From an uncultured Lachnospiraceae bacterium (GTDB taxonomy: Bacteria > Bacillota > Clostridia > Lachnospirales > Lachnospiraceae): DNA of 64,000 nucleotides. A program made the position numbers and the translations under genes. Location: assembly GCA_910579275.1 (NCBI GenBank), contig CAJTTO010000016.1, forward strand, positions 1 through 64,000, in the 5' to 3' direction. Below, piece after piece: positions 41,965 to 51,325 of the stretch (positions are counted from its first letter, which is position 1; each line of letters begins with the position of its first letter). Below the pieces are notes generated by a model. It worked only from the letters and a program-made list of their open reading frames with translations, was not told the DNA's origin and did not search any database.

Positions 41965-42738
41965 ATGTTATTTATCAAAAATCTGCACAAATCATATCAT
42001 TCCGGAAACAAGTCCTACACTGTCCTAAAGGGTATTGACCTGTCGGTTGCGGAGCAAGAGTTCGTGGCTGTGATGGGTCCGTCGGGCTCAGGAAAAAGCA
42101 CGCTCCTAAACTGTATTTCCTGTTACATTCCTTTTGAGGAAGGGTCCATTTCGCTGGGCGGCCAGAACCTAAAGGGTCTAAATGAGGACGCGCTCGCCAA
42201 AATCCGCAATGAGAAACTCGGTTTTGTCTTTCAGGATTTTATGCTGCTCGACGGGCTGACGGTGCGCGAGAATATCCTTGTACCGCGCATCATCAAAGAC
42301 AAGGTGGAGCCGGAAGCCGAACAGCTTGCGGACGCGCTGCTCTCCCTGTTTGGCATTGCGCACATTGCCGCAAAATATCCGGCGGAAATATCGGGCGGTG
42401 AGCGGCAGCGGACGGCGGTTGCAAGAAGCCTGATTAACCAGCCCCTGATCATCCTTGCCGATGAACCGACTGGCAATCTCGACAGCAAGTCAAGCCGGAC
42501 TGTCATCGAGGCGTTTGAAAATGCCAGAAAGCAGTTGGGTGCAACGATCTTTATGGTGACGCATGACAGCTTTGCGGCATCGTTCTGTGACCGTGTTATT
42601 TTATTAAAGGATGGCGCTGTCTATGATTCACTGACACGAACTATGACTGGCAGCGAGAGCAGAGACATGTTTCAGGATCGTCTGCTCGCTGCCATCAAGC
42701 AGATGAGCGCTATAGAGGGGAGGCCGGACGAACAATGA
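41965..42738 (+). CDS. ABC transporter ATP-binding protein (Bce type)
   Basis: The 257-residue ATPase has Walker A GPSGSGKST (38-46), Q-loop FVFQDFMLLDGLTVREN (typical of BceA/YxdL proteins), signature ISGGERQRTAVARSL, Walker B IILADEPTGNLD and H-loop MVTHD. The ATG at 41965 follows AAGGAGG; the frame to 41869 is not used. It overlaps the permease gene by 4 bp. It energises the FtsX-type permease and is linked to a divergent kinase/regulator pair, a usual peptide-antibiotic resistance layout. Confidence 0.93.
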   Translation: MLFIKNLHKSYHSGNKSYTVLKGIDLSVAEQEFVAVMGPSGSGKSTLLNCISCYIPFEEGSISLGGQNLKGLNEDALAKIRNEKLGFVFQDFMLLDGLTVRENILVPRIIKDKVEPEAEQLADALLSLFGIAHIAAKYPAEISGGERQRTAVARSLINQPLIILADEPTGNLDSKSSRTVIEAFENARKQLGATIFMVTHDSFAASFCDRVILLKDGAVYDSLTRTMTGSESRDMFQDRLLAAIKQMSAIEGRPDEQ

Positions 42739-44837
42739 TGACCATGAACCAACTGGAACGTAAACTACAAAAAGCAGACCAAAAACAGTCCTATCTCTAC
42801 TTGTTCTGCAACTTTGTATCCCTGTTGTTAATTACTTCCTACGCGGCGATGATGTTTTCTCCGACAGTGCTTCTCATACTGCCGGAGGGCGGTGACAGCA
42901 GAAAACAGGTCACAATGATTTTTGTGCTGGCGCTCTTTGGGTGTGTGGTCTTTACCGTTTACGCCTCTGGGCTGTTTTTCCGCAAGAAGTCCAAACAGCT
43001 TGGGACGCTGATGGCGCTTGGCGCTTCGCGGAAGCGGCTTGCCCCCGGTCTATTCCGCGAAGTGCTCATACTGAGCAGTGTTTCTTCGCTGCTCGGCATC
43101 GTGGCGGGATTTCCGTTTGTATATCTTCTGTGGAATGGATTTCGGCTGTTTATTGTAGACACCGATGAGATGCGCTTACAGCTGGATTACCGCTGTCTTC
43201 TTTTATCAGCAGTGTTTTTTGCGCTTGTAGTCGCCTTTTCCTGCGTCACTGCATACCGTTATCTGCGGCGGACAAACATTATTGATGTTGTGCATGAGGA
43301 GCACAAGAATGAGCCGGTCAGGGAACTTGGCAGATGGTGCGGACCTGTGGGAATTTTATTGATTTTTGCAGGCGCTGTCTGCGGCTATGAAGCGCCCGCT
43401 GTCTACATGAATCTGTTCAGCGCTTATCCGACGGGGCTGATCAGTATTTTCTATGCACCCGTTTTTGTGGGGCTGTACATGGTCATGCTGCACTCGGTCG
43501 TGCACGGCTGGGCAGGAAAAAGAAAACATCCTTACAAAAATATCATTTCCAGAAGCATGATGAAATTTCAGGGAAAGCAGACGGTCAACAACCTGCTTGT
43601 CAGCACCGTGCTGATCGCCGGAAGCGCATTTGCCATTTTTTACATTCCTATGTTGGGGGCAGGCCAGGTACTCGACGTCCATTCGCGTCCGTTTGACTAC
43701 TGCTATCATTACCGTATGGATCAGACTGCTTTGCAGCAGGAGGAAATCCAAAAGCTGGCAGCCGCACATGGGCTTTCCGTCAAGGATTTCAGGCAGTCTT
43801 CTTATCTGATTCTTGGAATGGATGCCATTGTTAGAAAAGAAGATGGCAGACGGTTTCATGTGGAACATGTCGATCTGAATGAAAGCGTCAAGGTGCTCTC
43901 CGAATCCGGTTTTTATGCGCTGACTGGAGAACAAATCGTTGTTCCCTCCGGCGAATACCGCGTTGTCTCGACATCCACGGAGTCCGACATTTATCATTAC
44001 ACAAACACAGGCACCTTTCTGACAAACATGGCGACAAGGGAGACCATTCCTGCGAAATTTGGCGGGTACGCACACTATGATTTTCTTGCCGGACCGCCGG
44101 GTTATTATTTAATCAATGATGGCGATTACGCGGCTATTGCAAGCGGACTGACACCGGACTGGCTGGGGACAATCGCTTTTTTCAACATTGACGGAAAGGA
44201 CAGTTATGCTTTCGCGCAGGATTTTTTTCACACGCTGATTTCGTGCTTTGGACCGGAATGTGAATATGCGTATTTTTATGACCGTGTGGCAAAAATAGCT
44301 GCGGAGGAAGCCGACGAGGTTTACTGGGGCGATACCGACTCAATGTCTAAGATCAGTTTTGACGCCCCCGATGCGAGTGACTTCCGCCTTTACTGGGCTT
44401 ACATGCCCAAAATCCGAATCCTGGACCAGAATGATTTCCTGCGGAGTTTTGCCGTGTATTTGATGATGTTTCTGTTTATCTCCATCATCTGTACGCTTGC
44501 GGCACTGATTATCAGCTACACCCGCTGCATGACCATCACGCTGAACAACCGCTATGTTTTTGACGATCTGCGCCGTCTGGGCGCTCCGCCCGCATTTTTG
44601 GCGCGTGAGGTGAAAAGTCAGGCGGGCACCGTATTCCGAATGCCTTCTGTCGTTGGCATGACGGCAATGTATCTGTTATATGCGATGCTGATGTTCGGAA
44701 ATGACAGGCAGCTTGTGATGGGCGAAATCGCAGGGCTTGGAGCCTGTCTCATTATTTTGCTTGTGATGGCCGGAATTTTCTATGCCGTTTACCGCATTAC
44801 GGTGCGGAAAATGTGCGAGGAGCTAGAGCTTGTTTAA
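42735..44837 (+). CDS. Bce-type ABC permease
   Basis: The 700-residue permease has about ten membrane helices. The first pair and FtsX-like core (about 20-290) includes KKSKQLGTLMALGASRKRLA. A large external domain of about 220 residues lies between helices VIII and IX-type positions (about 320-560), and three helices follow at the end. This layout is the BceB/VraE type, which frees lipid II-cycle intermediates from peptide antibiotics in known members. Translation is coupled to the ATPase (ATGATG overlap). Its last 41 bp overlap the converging VanZ gene. Confidence 0.9.
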   Translation: MMTMNQLERKLQKADQKQSYLYLFCNFVSLLLITSYAAMMFSPTVLLILPEGGDSRKQVTMIFVLALFGCVVFTVYASGLFFRKKSKQLGTLMALGASRKRLAPGLFREVLILSSVSSLLGIVAGFPFVYLLWNGFRLFIVDTDEMRLQLDYRCLLLSAVFFALVVAFSCVTAYRYLRRTNIIDVVHEEHKNEPVRELGRWCGPVGILLIFAGAVCGYEAPAVYMNLFSAYPTGLISIFYAPVFVGLYMVMLHSVVHGWAGKRKHPYKNIISRSMMKFQGKQTVNNLLVSTVLIAGSAFAIFYIPMLGAGQVLDVHSRPFDYCYHYRMDQTALQQEEIQKLAAAHGLSVKDFRQSSYLILGMDAIVRKEDGRRFHVEHVDLNESVKVLSESGFYALTGEQIVVPSGEYRVVSTSTESDIYHYTNTGTFLTNMATRETIPAKFGGYAHYDFLAGPPGYYLINDGDYAAIASGLTPDWLGTIAFFNIDGKDSYAFAQDFFHTLISCFGPECEYAYFYDRVAKIAAEEADEVYWGDTDSMSKISFDAPDASDFRLYWAYMPKIRILDQNDFLRSFAVYLMMFLFISIICTLAALIISYTRCMTITLNNRYVFDDLRRLGAPPAFLAREVKSQAGTVFRMPSVVGMTAMYLLYAMLMFGNDRQLVMGEIAGLGACLIILLVMAGIFYAVYRITVRKMCEELELV

Positions 44838-45234
44838 ACAAAAGCGCTCCAATCCATGCCCCCAGCGTATTGAGCACCAAATCATCCAGTTCAGATAAGC
44901 CTGTCCCAAAGATATACTGCATGGTTTCTATACAGAGGGAAAACAAAAAACCATAGATGGCTGCATACCATAATGTCCTTGTTTTCCCCCTGTATTGCAA
45001 ATACATCCCAAAGGGCACGAACCAGATAATGTTCCCAAAAAACAGATACGTAAAGGAAAACCAGTTTCCCTGCCGAATCAGGTCGATATATCCGTCAAAT
45101 AAGGTCAAAACGATTTTCCCGTTCCGGCACAAATGCTGTAACGTAAAGGTGGAGCGGAACACGGTTATCCGCAGTACGATTAAAAGATACAGCCAGAATA
45201 AAACTGTGATTTTTCTTTTGCGTAATCGTGACAT
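44797..45234 (-). CDS. VanZ-like membrane protein
   Basis: The 145-residue protein has four membrane helices and the VanZ-family blocks FGNIIWFVPFGMYL, GFLFSLCIETMQYIFGTGLSELDDLVLNTLGAWIGALL. VanZ of the vanA cluster lowers teicoplanin sensitivity, but most VanZ-like proteins have no proven role. Its 3' end lies within the 3' end of the Bce-type permease gene on the other strand (41-bp overlap), so the two mRNAs are complementary there. An envelope-linked role fits the neighbouring exporter. Confidence 0.88.
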   Translation of the reverse strand: MSRLRKRKITVLFWLYLLIVLRITVFRSTFTLQHLCRNGKIVLTLFDGYIDLIRQGNWFSFTYLFFGNIIWFVPFGMYLQYRGKTRTLWYAAIYGFLFSLCIETMQYIFGTGLSELDDLVLNTLGAWIGALLFKQALAPRTFSAP

Positions 45235-45356
45235 AAGGTATTCTTCTCCTTCCTAAATCGTCTCTGCGTCTGTTGGATAGTTGGTAGATTGCAGGAACAG
45301 CCAAACCATAGGAAGTTGTCGGAACAGTAAAGATTTTTATTCCAATGCTTATTTCC

Positions 45357-45899
45357 CTACTGCGGCATTTCGCGTATATACGAAACCAAGGGTTCTATAT
45401 ACTGTCTGGATGAAATATCATAAGAACCTTTTATCGCCTGTTCCATCGCCAAATCCTGCGGGCTTTTATCCTTTTTCCTTTTCATCATCCCTGATGCCAC
45501 CTTCATCATCAGCCTGTCCGTGAGACACATTTTCTCATAGCACAGCCCCGCCTGCATATAAAAATGCGGAATTTCCGACAGCTCCTTGGGTGTAAGGTTT
45601 TGATGCCAGAAACCCTCCACCACGTCTGTTTCCGCATTGGGCATCGCCCCAGTCACAAACAGGAGCAGTCTCCCCGCCGTGCTTTGCCCAAACATTTTCT
45701 TTACCTTCTGATATCCATCTATCATTCCGGCGTGGGCGCGTGTCCCAAAAATAACTGTGTCATATTCAGACAGCAAAGCCTGTGTCACTGTCCTGTAATC
45801 CACAATTGCACAGGACAGCTCCTCTGCAACCATCTCGGCATATTTTTTCGTAAAGCCCGTACTGCTCTTATAAATAACAATGACTTTCTTTGGATTCAT
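45357..45899 (-). CDS. Flavodoxin-domain protein
   Basis: The 180-residue protein has an N-terminal FMN-binding flavodoxin fold: VIVIYKSSTGFTKKYAEMVAEEL is the phosphate loop, then YDTVIFGTRAHAGMIDGYQK, and LLLFVTGAMPNAE follows. The length and the C-terminal helical part recall the flavodoxin_5/HemG-like group. It likely carries electrons in the cytosol. The ATG at 45899 is preferred; a TTG at 45905 is closer to the AGGAGG site and remains possible. It lies 77 bp after the TetR-type gene on the same strand and is probably under its control. Confidence 0.82.
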   Translation of the reverse strand: MNPKKVIVIYKSSTGFTKKYAEMVAEELSCAIVDYRTVTQALLSEYDTVIFGTRAHAGMIDGYQKVKKMFGQSTAGRLLLFVTGAMPNAETDVVEGFWHQNLTPKELSEIPHFYMQAGLCYEKMCLTDRLMMKVASGMMKRKKDKSPQDLAMEQAIKGSYDISSRQYIEPLVSYIREMPQ

Positions 45900-45976
45900 G
45901 GCCAAATTGTCCTCCTTTTGCCGTTTTCATCTTTTATCTTTCAAAATGTCCATAGCATCTTCGAAGCAGGTACTCG

Positions 45977-46546
45977 TCAAAATCCATTTTCGCCTTTGCA
46001 CTGTTCCCAAAATGCCTCATATGCCTTCTCCTGCTGCGCAAGGATTTCCTCCGGCGCAATTCCCGGCGTCGTGACCGCAAAAATCGTGCCGATGCCAACT
46101 GTGTAAATCAGCATATGCAGATGCAGCTGTCTTGCCTGCGCCACACTGATGTGTAACTGTTGTGCAATAGACTCTGCAACCTGCGGCGCGGCTTCGAGAC
46201 GATACAGGTCATCCAGCGAGGAGATGCCCTCCCTCCGACGCAGGACAAATAATTTAAACAAATGGGGTTCTTCCTTTGCCAGACGGACATACGCCTGCCC
46301 TGTACTTCGAAACATCTCCGTCTTGTCAATGTGCGCCGCAACAAATTCCCGAATAAAGTCTCCCGCGCGCGCGGCGACCTCCTGACGCAGCCCTTCCATA
46401 TTCCTGCAATAGCTGTAAATCGGCTGTACGGAACAGCCGATTTTATCTGCGATGTTTTTTACCAGTACCTGTTCCATGCCGCTGCTCCGCGCAATCTCAA
46501 AAGCGGCATCCACGACCATTTCCTTTGTAATTCTTTGTTTTGGCAT
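45977..46546 (-). CDS. TetR-family transcriptional regulator
   Basis: The 189-residue protein begins KQRITKEMVVDAAFEIARSSGMEQVLVKNIADKIGCSVQPIYSYCRNMEGL, a TetR helix-turn-helix (about 8-52). The helical ligand domain is of the TetR_C type with LAKEEPHLFKLFVLR. It sits directly upstream of the flavodoxin gene. A 19-bp palindrome 23 bp before its start codon is a fitting autoregulatory site. The inducer is unknown; flavodoxin partners suggest a redox-active or quinone-like compound, which is only a guess. Confidence 0.9.
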   Translation of the reverse strand: MPKQRITKEMVVDAAFEIARSSGMEQVLVKNIADKIGCSVQPIYSYCRNMEGLRQEVAARAGDFIREFVAAHIDKTEMFRSTGQAYVRLAKEEPHLFKLFVLRRREGISSLDDLYRLEAAPQVAESIAQQLHISVAQARQLHLHMLIYTVGIGTIFAVTTPGIAPEEILAQQEKAYEAFWEQCKGENGF

Positions 46547-46568
46547 TGTGCGACTCCTATCAAATTTA

Positions 46569-46587
46569 TATATAAATCATTTATATA
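46569..46587 (-). promoter_or_regulatory. Palindromic operator before the tetR-type gene
   Basis: TATATAAATcATTTATATA is a perfect palindrome around one central base. Another half site (TTTATATAA) lies at 46593-46601. The position just upstream of the regulator start suggests autorepression. Its AT-only arms also could include the -10 region. Confidence 0.6.
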
Positions 46588-46687
46588 AACAGTTTATATA
46601 ATAAGGAGAAGAAAGTCAATATGATATTGGGAAAATAATTCGGCAGTCTTATCCGTTTTGCTATTTTATTGTTGATATGATATGATT

Positions 46688-46770
46688 TTATTATACTGAC
46701 GGTCAAAATGACTGACCGCTCAGTATAATATGATGCACACAGCCGCATAAGGAATTACGCCGTGCGTATA
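46688..46770 (-). repeat. Family B repeat, copy 2
   Basis: On the minus strand the order is CCTTATGCGGCTGTGTGC, ATTATACTGAGCGGTCAGTC, a short loop and GACCGTCAGTATAAT. The same order is found at 785-880. ATTATACTGA.cGGTCA and its complement form a near-perfect 16-17 bp stem. It lies in the leader region of the esterase gene. Confidence 0.6.
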
Positions 46771-46800
46771 AAAAGCTTTTATCAGATAAGGAGAATTCTT

Positions 46801-48030
46801 ATGACTATTTTTATGGGTATGCAATATGAACGGACGGAATGGCTCTATGCCCCCGGATTTGTCTATCATCAATATGACGCCATCACGCGCGAGCTGGGCA
46901 TGATTTTTCCATACCGACCCACATGGGAACAGGACGAACGGTTTCCATTGGTTGTGTATGTTCCCGGCGCGGCGTGGCACAGACAGGAGCTTTACAATGA
47001 TGTTCCCAAATACACACGGCTTGCCGAACAGGGGACTGTTTTTGCCATCGTTCAGGTGCGCGAATCCGATATTGCCCCTTTTCCGGCACAGATTGAGGAT
47101 ATCCACAGGGCTGTCTTGTGGCTGATTGACCACGCCGAGCAATTCCATATCGACACCAGCCGGATTTTTCTCGCAGGAAATTCTTCGGGCGGACACCTTG
47201 CACTAATGACCGCGTTTTCCAAAGCACATGGTAAGTACATACCCGACGGCATACAGGACTATTCGATTGCGGGCGTAATAGCGCTGGCAGCATCTTCCGA
47301 TATAAGGATGTGTCTGAGCAGCCCTTGGCAGCCTGAGTGGGGCAAAAGACCCACAACCTGCCTGATGGGTGCGGAGACGGACGAAGAATGCGCAGAACGC
47401 GCAGATGCCGCCACCTGCAAAAATTATGTCACTCCGGATGTCATACTGCCGCGTGTACTTTTGTTCCACTATGCAGAAGACCCGGTTGTAAACTGCCAGA
47501 TGAGCCGCGACTTGTATACCCGTCTTACCAAATCAGATTACAAAAAAGCGATTTACTATGAGCTGGCGGGATGTGCACATGGCGGCAATGCGTTCTGGAC
47601 TCCTGAACTTGTCAATGCAATGGCAAAATTCATCGCTGCACCCTCCCAAAATATGATGGATCAGTATGGGGAGCTTCTGGATATTACGCCAGAGGAGCGG
47701 CGCTTTTTGAGCTATGTGCGCAAGCGGCCACCCATGTACATCGGGGAGTATTCCCTTCGCGGACTGGCAAATTTTCTCGACGGCTACCACGCAGCCTTAT
47801 TGACACATGACTTACAGTACAAATATTCTATCCTTTCCAGACAGTTTCATGATTTTGTGTGCAGAAAATATGGGTATTCTGCCTGTATGGGTTATGTAAA
47901 TGCAATTTTACAGCAAATGCCTGACGGAAAAGAAGCGGTTGAACTGTTTTTTGAATATCTTGATGAATTTTTAGAGGAAAACGGTTTCAAAAAATTAGAG
48001 CATGTTAATCCTCTTACAGGTGACTGCTAA
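46801..48030 (+). CDS. Alpha/beta-hydrolase (esterase) with an extra C-terminal domain
   Basis: The 409-residue protein has an alpha/beta-hydrolase domain (about 1-285): oxyanion segment VVYVPGAAWH, nucleophile elbow LAGNSSGGHLA (Ser128), acid region FHYAEDPVVN and catalytic His in GCAHGG. Residues 290-409 form a second domain (ITPEERRFLSYVRKRPPMYIGEYSLRGLANFLDGYHAAL) that I know as a stand-alone pattern in Clostridia proteins but cannot name. No signal peptide is seen, so the enzyme is cytosolic. The ATG at 46801 follows AAGGAG. The substrate is probably an acylated sugar or small ester, by fold only. Confidence 0.75.
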   Translation: MTIFMGMQYERTEWLYAPGFVYHQYDAITRELGMIFPYRPTWEQDERFPLVVYVPGAAWHRQELYNDVPKYTRLAEQGTVFAIVQVRESDIAPFPAQIEDIHRAVLWLIDHAEQFHIDTSRIFLAGNSSGGHLALMTAFSKAHGKYIPDGIQDYSIAGVIALAASSDIRMCLSSPWQPEWGKRPTTCLMGAETDEECAERADAATCKNYVTPDVILPRVLLFHYAEDPVVNCQMSRDLYTRLTKSDYKKAIYYELAGCAHGGNAFWTPELVNAMAKFIAAPSQNMMDQYGELLDITPEERRFLSYVRKRPPMYIGEYSLRGLANFLDGYHAALLTHDLQYKYSILSRQFHDFVCRKYGYSACMGYVNAILQQMPDGKEAVELFFEYLDEFLEENGFKKLEHVNPLTGDC

Positions 48031-48086
48031 AGGAAGGGCACATGGGGGGCAAAGGCATAAAGACACAATGTGTATGCTACGCATAT

Positions 48087-49139
48087 TTATCTAGCGGCAG
48101 TGAACGAGATTTTGTCCTCATACGCCCCTTTAAAGTAATAATCTGCCATATTTTCTTCATACACAATTGTCCACTGCGTCCGCCACTGTCCCTCTTTTTT
48201 GGATACCTGTTTCATTGCATCCTGAACCTGTTCGGCGGAAAGAGTCCCTTGGTTCTCCTCGTGTACGGCGCAAAGCAGCTCATACCGCTGCTGCGCGCTC
48301 TCACCGCCCGCCGCCGTATCGTTGTTGGCAAGGTTAAAATTCGTGATGCAGTCCGTGTCCACTGTCACGATTTCCCCGTCCACAAATTCCACACTGACAG
48401 ATGCCCCCGACGCATCCGATATTGCCAGATGATGGCTTATCCCGCCCGACGCATGGATATCATACTGCTCTAGCAGATTCAGCGCCTCCTCCACAGTCGC
48501 CGCGCGGTTTAGTATCAGCCGGATTGCCGTTGTAATTGTCAAGTCCGGCTTCGCAGTGTCCACTTCCTTCATTCCGCCCTCGTTTACCTCCAAGTCCGCG
48601 ACACACAGCCCTTTTTCATTGATGCCGTCCATGGGAACATAGACCGCTGCAATTGCCAGCATCCGATTCACGAAGTTATCCGGCTCCTCCTCAGGACTGT
48701 CGGTGATATTTTTAAAATCACAGGTGGAAATGGATGCATATCCGTCCTGCGGAACACATTTTACAATAATCGGCACGGAGCCATCCCAGTCAAAATTTCT
48801 GCCCCATACATGGTTTCCCTTGTCGTTCCGTGCGGAAATCACACTGCATGCAGGCCCTTCATTTGTCACATCCATCTGATAAAATCCCTTGGAAATACAG
48901 TTTGTCAGATATGCACTGACTTCCTTGTCTGACGACGCTCCTCCGGATTCCAGAAACTCCTCAAAATGGTAGTCGCCGTCCACCTCCATATAGTAAACAT
49001 TTCCCATCTTGGCAAGCGGGCGGACGGAACCCGCAATCTTTAATTCCTCGCGAAACATCACGTATGCGCCTATTACCGTCACGGCTAAAACCGTCACAGC
49101 CACGCCAAGCGCTTTTTTCCATCGCTTTCCTTTTTTCAT
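48087..49139 (-). CDS. Membrane-anchored Ntn hydrolase (linear amide C-N hydrolase / C45-like)
   Basis: The 350-residue protein has an N-terminal anchor helix (about 9-28) and an external Ntn-hydrolase domain. The likely nucleophile is Cys98 in GPACSVISARN, and the family block VWGRNFDWDG (about 111-120) follows. DGINEKGLCVADLEVNEGG and ISHHLAISDASGASVSVEF are also typical of the choloylglycine/acyltransferase superfamily. True bile salt hydrolases have Cys at position 2 and no anchor, so this is not a standard one. An N-acyl amide, penicillin-like or peptide substrate is possible. It follows the GH42 gene by 37 bp on the same strand. Confidence 0.75.
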   Translation of the reverse strand: MKKGKRWKKALGVAVTVLAVTVIGAYVMFREELKIAGSVRPLAKMGNVYYMEVDGDYHFEEFLESGGASSDKEVSAYLTNCISKGFYQMDVTNEGPACSVISARNDKGNHVWGRNFDWDGSVPIIVKCVPQDGYASISTCDFKNITDSPEEEPDNFVNRMLAIAAVYVPMDGINEKGLCVADLEVNEGGMKEVDTAKPDLTITTAIRLILNRAATVEEALNLLEQYDIHASGGISHHLAISDASGASVSVEFVDGEIVTVDTDCITNFNLANNDTAAGGESAQQRYELLCAVHEENQGTLSAEQVQDAMKQVSKKEGQWRTQWTIVYEENMADYYFKGAYEDKISFTAAR

Positions 49140-49176
49140 CCCAAAGCCTCCTGTCTTTATGATTCAATGCGCTGTC

Positions 49177-51225
49177 CTAACAGTTCCTAAGGACGATACA
49201 TTCAAACGACTGCATTTCAATCTTTCCAGTCAGCGTTTCGCCCGTTTCGACATTCTGATAAGGTTTCAGAAGCTCCACGGCTGCTGCCGTCCTGTTAAAG
49301 TTCTGCAGAAACCACACTTTCTGTTCTCCGCCGTCCTCGTCCGCAGGTTTGCTCCGCTCGTTTACGGTCACACCCTCCGTCAGCCTGACCTGAAGCCCGC
49401 ATCCAAGGCCTTTTTCCTGTAATACATCATTATAAAAATGCTTTAAGAACTGGTGTTCATTGATGGAGGAAATATAATAAGCTTCCCCATTTCCATAAAA
49501 ATTCCGTGTAAGCGCGGGATATCCCTTATAAAAATCATTCTGGTATTCTGCCAGCACCTCTGCACCCTTTGCATGGACAAGACCACACAATCCGATAATG
49601 CGGTAATCCGTTCCATGATACTGTATGCTGTTCTCGCAGTATCCGTCCGGCACGTCAATCTCCTCCGTCGAGATTCCAAGTACATCCTCCAATGGGTGGT
49701 TTCCTGTATAAACCAAATCCGTGTCATCCGTCTCGCCGCTCCAGCAAGTTGTAATATAGCACCCGCCTTGCTCCACGAACCGCCTGACTTTCTCCGCATA
49801 GCCTTTCCTGTACATATAATTCAGCGGGGCAATTACCACGCGGAAGCCTTCCAAATCCCCATCCATATCAACCATGTCCACATCAACCCCAAGCTCCCAC
49901 AACGGTCTGAAAAAGTCCTGAAACACCTCCTGATATTTCAGATTGTTGTCAATGGCACAGGCATCCTCCACTGCCCACCAGTTTTCCCAGTCAAACACCA
50001 TGGCAATTCGGGGACGGTTACAGGTTCCGACCGTCTGCTGCGTGATTTTTTCAAGCCGTTCTCCGAGCCTTGACACCTCGCGAAACACTCTCGTGTCCGA
50101 GCCGTTGCGGTGGTCAACCACTGCGCCGTGAAATTTTTCGCTGCTTCCCCTTCCCTTGCGCCACTGAAAATACTGCACGCTGTCCGAGCCGCAGGCAACC
50201 GCCTGCAGGGATGACAATTCATGCATTCCCGGCCTTTTCAGCCGGTTCATTTCCCGCCAGTTCACGACGGACGGCGTACTCTCCATCATAAGGAAATTTT
50301 TCTTTTTCAGACTTCGCATCAGACTGTGGGCTGCCGCCGCGTAAACTGCCGTCCGCAGTTCATCCGCGCCGCTATGCCAGTCCGGATAGCAGTCCCACGA
50401 AACAATGTCAAGCTCCTTCGCCCATTTAAAATAATCCAGCGGCTTAAAAAATCCCATCATGTTTGTCGTAACAGGCAATGTGCTGTGGACGCGCACCGCT
50501 TTGATTTCTTCCTTGCAAAAGTCGAGCTGTTGGCTGTCCACAAAGCGCTTCCAGTCCAGCGTCTGTCCGTGCACCAAATTTTCCCCACGCCGCGATGCGC
50601 TCCGTATCTGGCTCCAGTCCGTGTACGTATGGCTCCAGAAGCTTGTCCACCACGCAGCATTCAGCTTGTCGAGCGAACCATACTTCTCCTTGAGCCACTC
50701 CCTGAAAGCACTCTGGCACAGTGCGCAGTGGCAGGAACCGTCACTTCCATTTCCTGCAATTTCATTCGATATATGCCATCCTATCACGGCAGGATATCCG
50801 CCAAAGGTTTCCGCAAGCCGCATGTCAAGCTGTCTTGTCTTCTCGCGCATAACCGGAGAAGTGGGGCAGTAATTGTGGCGCTTTCCCGGATAATTGCGGA
50901 CACCGGTTTCATCTACCTGTAATACTTCCTCATACTTGTTGGTAAGCCACTGGGGCATCGCACCGGTTGGCGTCGCAAGAATCGTGTAAATTCCATTTTC
51001 GTACAACCGCTGTATGATTTTTTCCAGCCAGCCAAAATCGTATGCTCCCTCCTCCGGCTCCAGACGGCTCCACGCAAAAATTCCCAGCGAAACGCAGTTT
51101 ACGTTTGCCTTTTTCATCAGCTGCAGATCTTCTTCGAGGATATCCGGCCTGTCAAGCCATTGGTCCGGATTGTAATCTCCGCCATGTATCAGCTCACCAA
51201 AATGTTCCATTGTTTTTTTCTTCAT
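49177..51225 (-). CDS. bgaA: GH42 beta-galactosidase
   Basis: The 682-residue enzyme is of the GH42 type: GGDYNPDQW at the start, SLGIFAWSRLEPEEG, ATPTGAMPQWL, acid/base Glu155 in GWHISNEI and nucleophile Glu315 in LMMESTPS. The Cys-rich CHCALC segment (about 165-170) matches the zinc site seen in some GH42 enzymes. The trimerisation domain and C-terminal beta domain are present and the length is standard. No signal peptide: it splits imported galacto-oligosaccharides in the cytosol. The ATG at 51225 follows GGAG. The GH53 gene upstream on the same strand supplies its substrate. Confidence 0.95.
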   Translation of the reverse strand: MKKKTMEHFGELIHGGDYNPDQWLDRPDILEEDLQLMKKANVNCVSLGIFAWSRLEPEEGAYDFGWLEKIIQRLYENGIYTILATPTGAMPQWLTNKYEEVLQVDETGVRNYPGKRHNYCPTSPVMREKTRQLDMRLAETFGGYPAVIGWHISNEIAGNGSDGSCHCALCQSAFREWLKEKYGSLDKLNAAWWTSFWSHTYTDWSQIRSASRRGENLVHGQTLDWKRFVDSQQLDFCKEEIKAVRVHSTLPVTTNMMGFFKPLDYFKWAKELDIVSWDCYPDWHSGADELRTAVYAAAAHSLMRSLKKKNFLMMESTPSVVNWREMNRLKRPGMHELSSLQAVACGSDSVQYFQWRKGRGSSEKFHGAVVDHRNGSDTRVFREVSRLGERLEKITQQTVGTCNRPRIAMVFDWENWWAVEDACAIDNNLKYQEVFQDFFRPLWELGVDVDMVDMDGDLEGFRVVIAPLNYMYRKGYAEKVRRFVEQGGCYITTCWSGETDDTDLVYTGNHPLEDVLGISTEEIDVPDGYCENSIQYHGTDYRIIGLCGLVHAKGAEVLAEYQNDFYKGYPALTRNFYGNGEAYYISSINEHQFLKHFYNDVLQEKGLGCGLQVRLTEGVTVNERSKPADEDGGEQKVWFLQNFNRTAAAVELLKPYQNVETGETLTGKIEMQSFECIVLRNC

Positions 51226-51325
51226 GATAATCTCCAATCTTATCCTTATTTACACGCAGTTTGCATATTTTTCTATCATTTTATTATACACGCTTTCTGA
51301 CAGATGCAATAGCGAAATTTACCTG

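Noticed and set aside
48087..49139. Bile salt hydrolase as the name for the Ntn hydrolase
   Set aside because: True BSH enzymes start Met-Cys and are cytosolic; this one has an anchor and a Cys near position 98, so only the superfamily is claimed.
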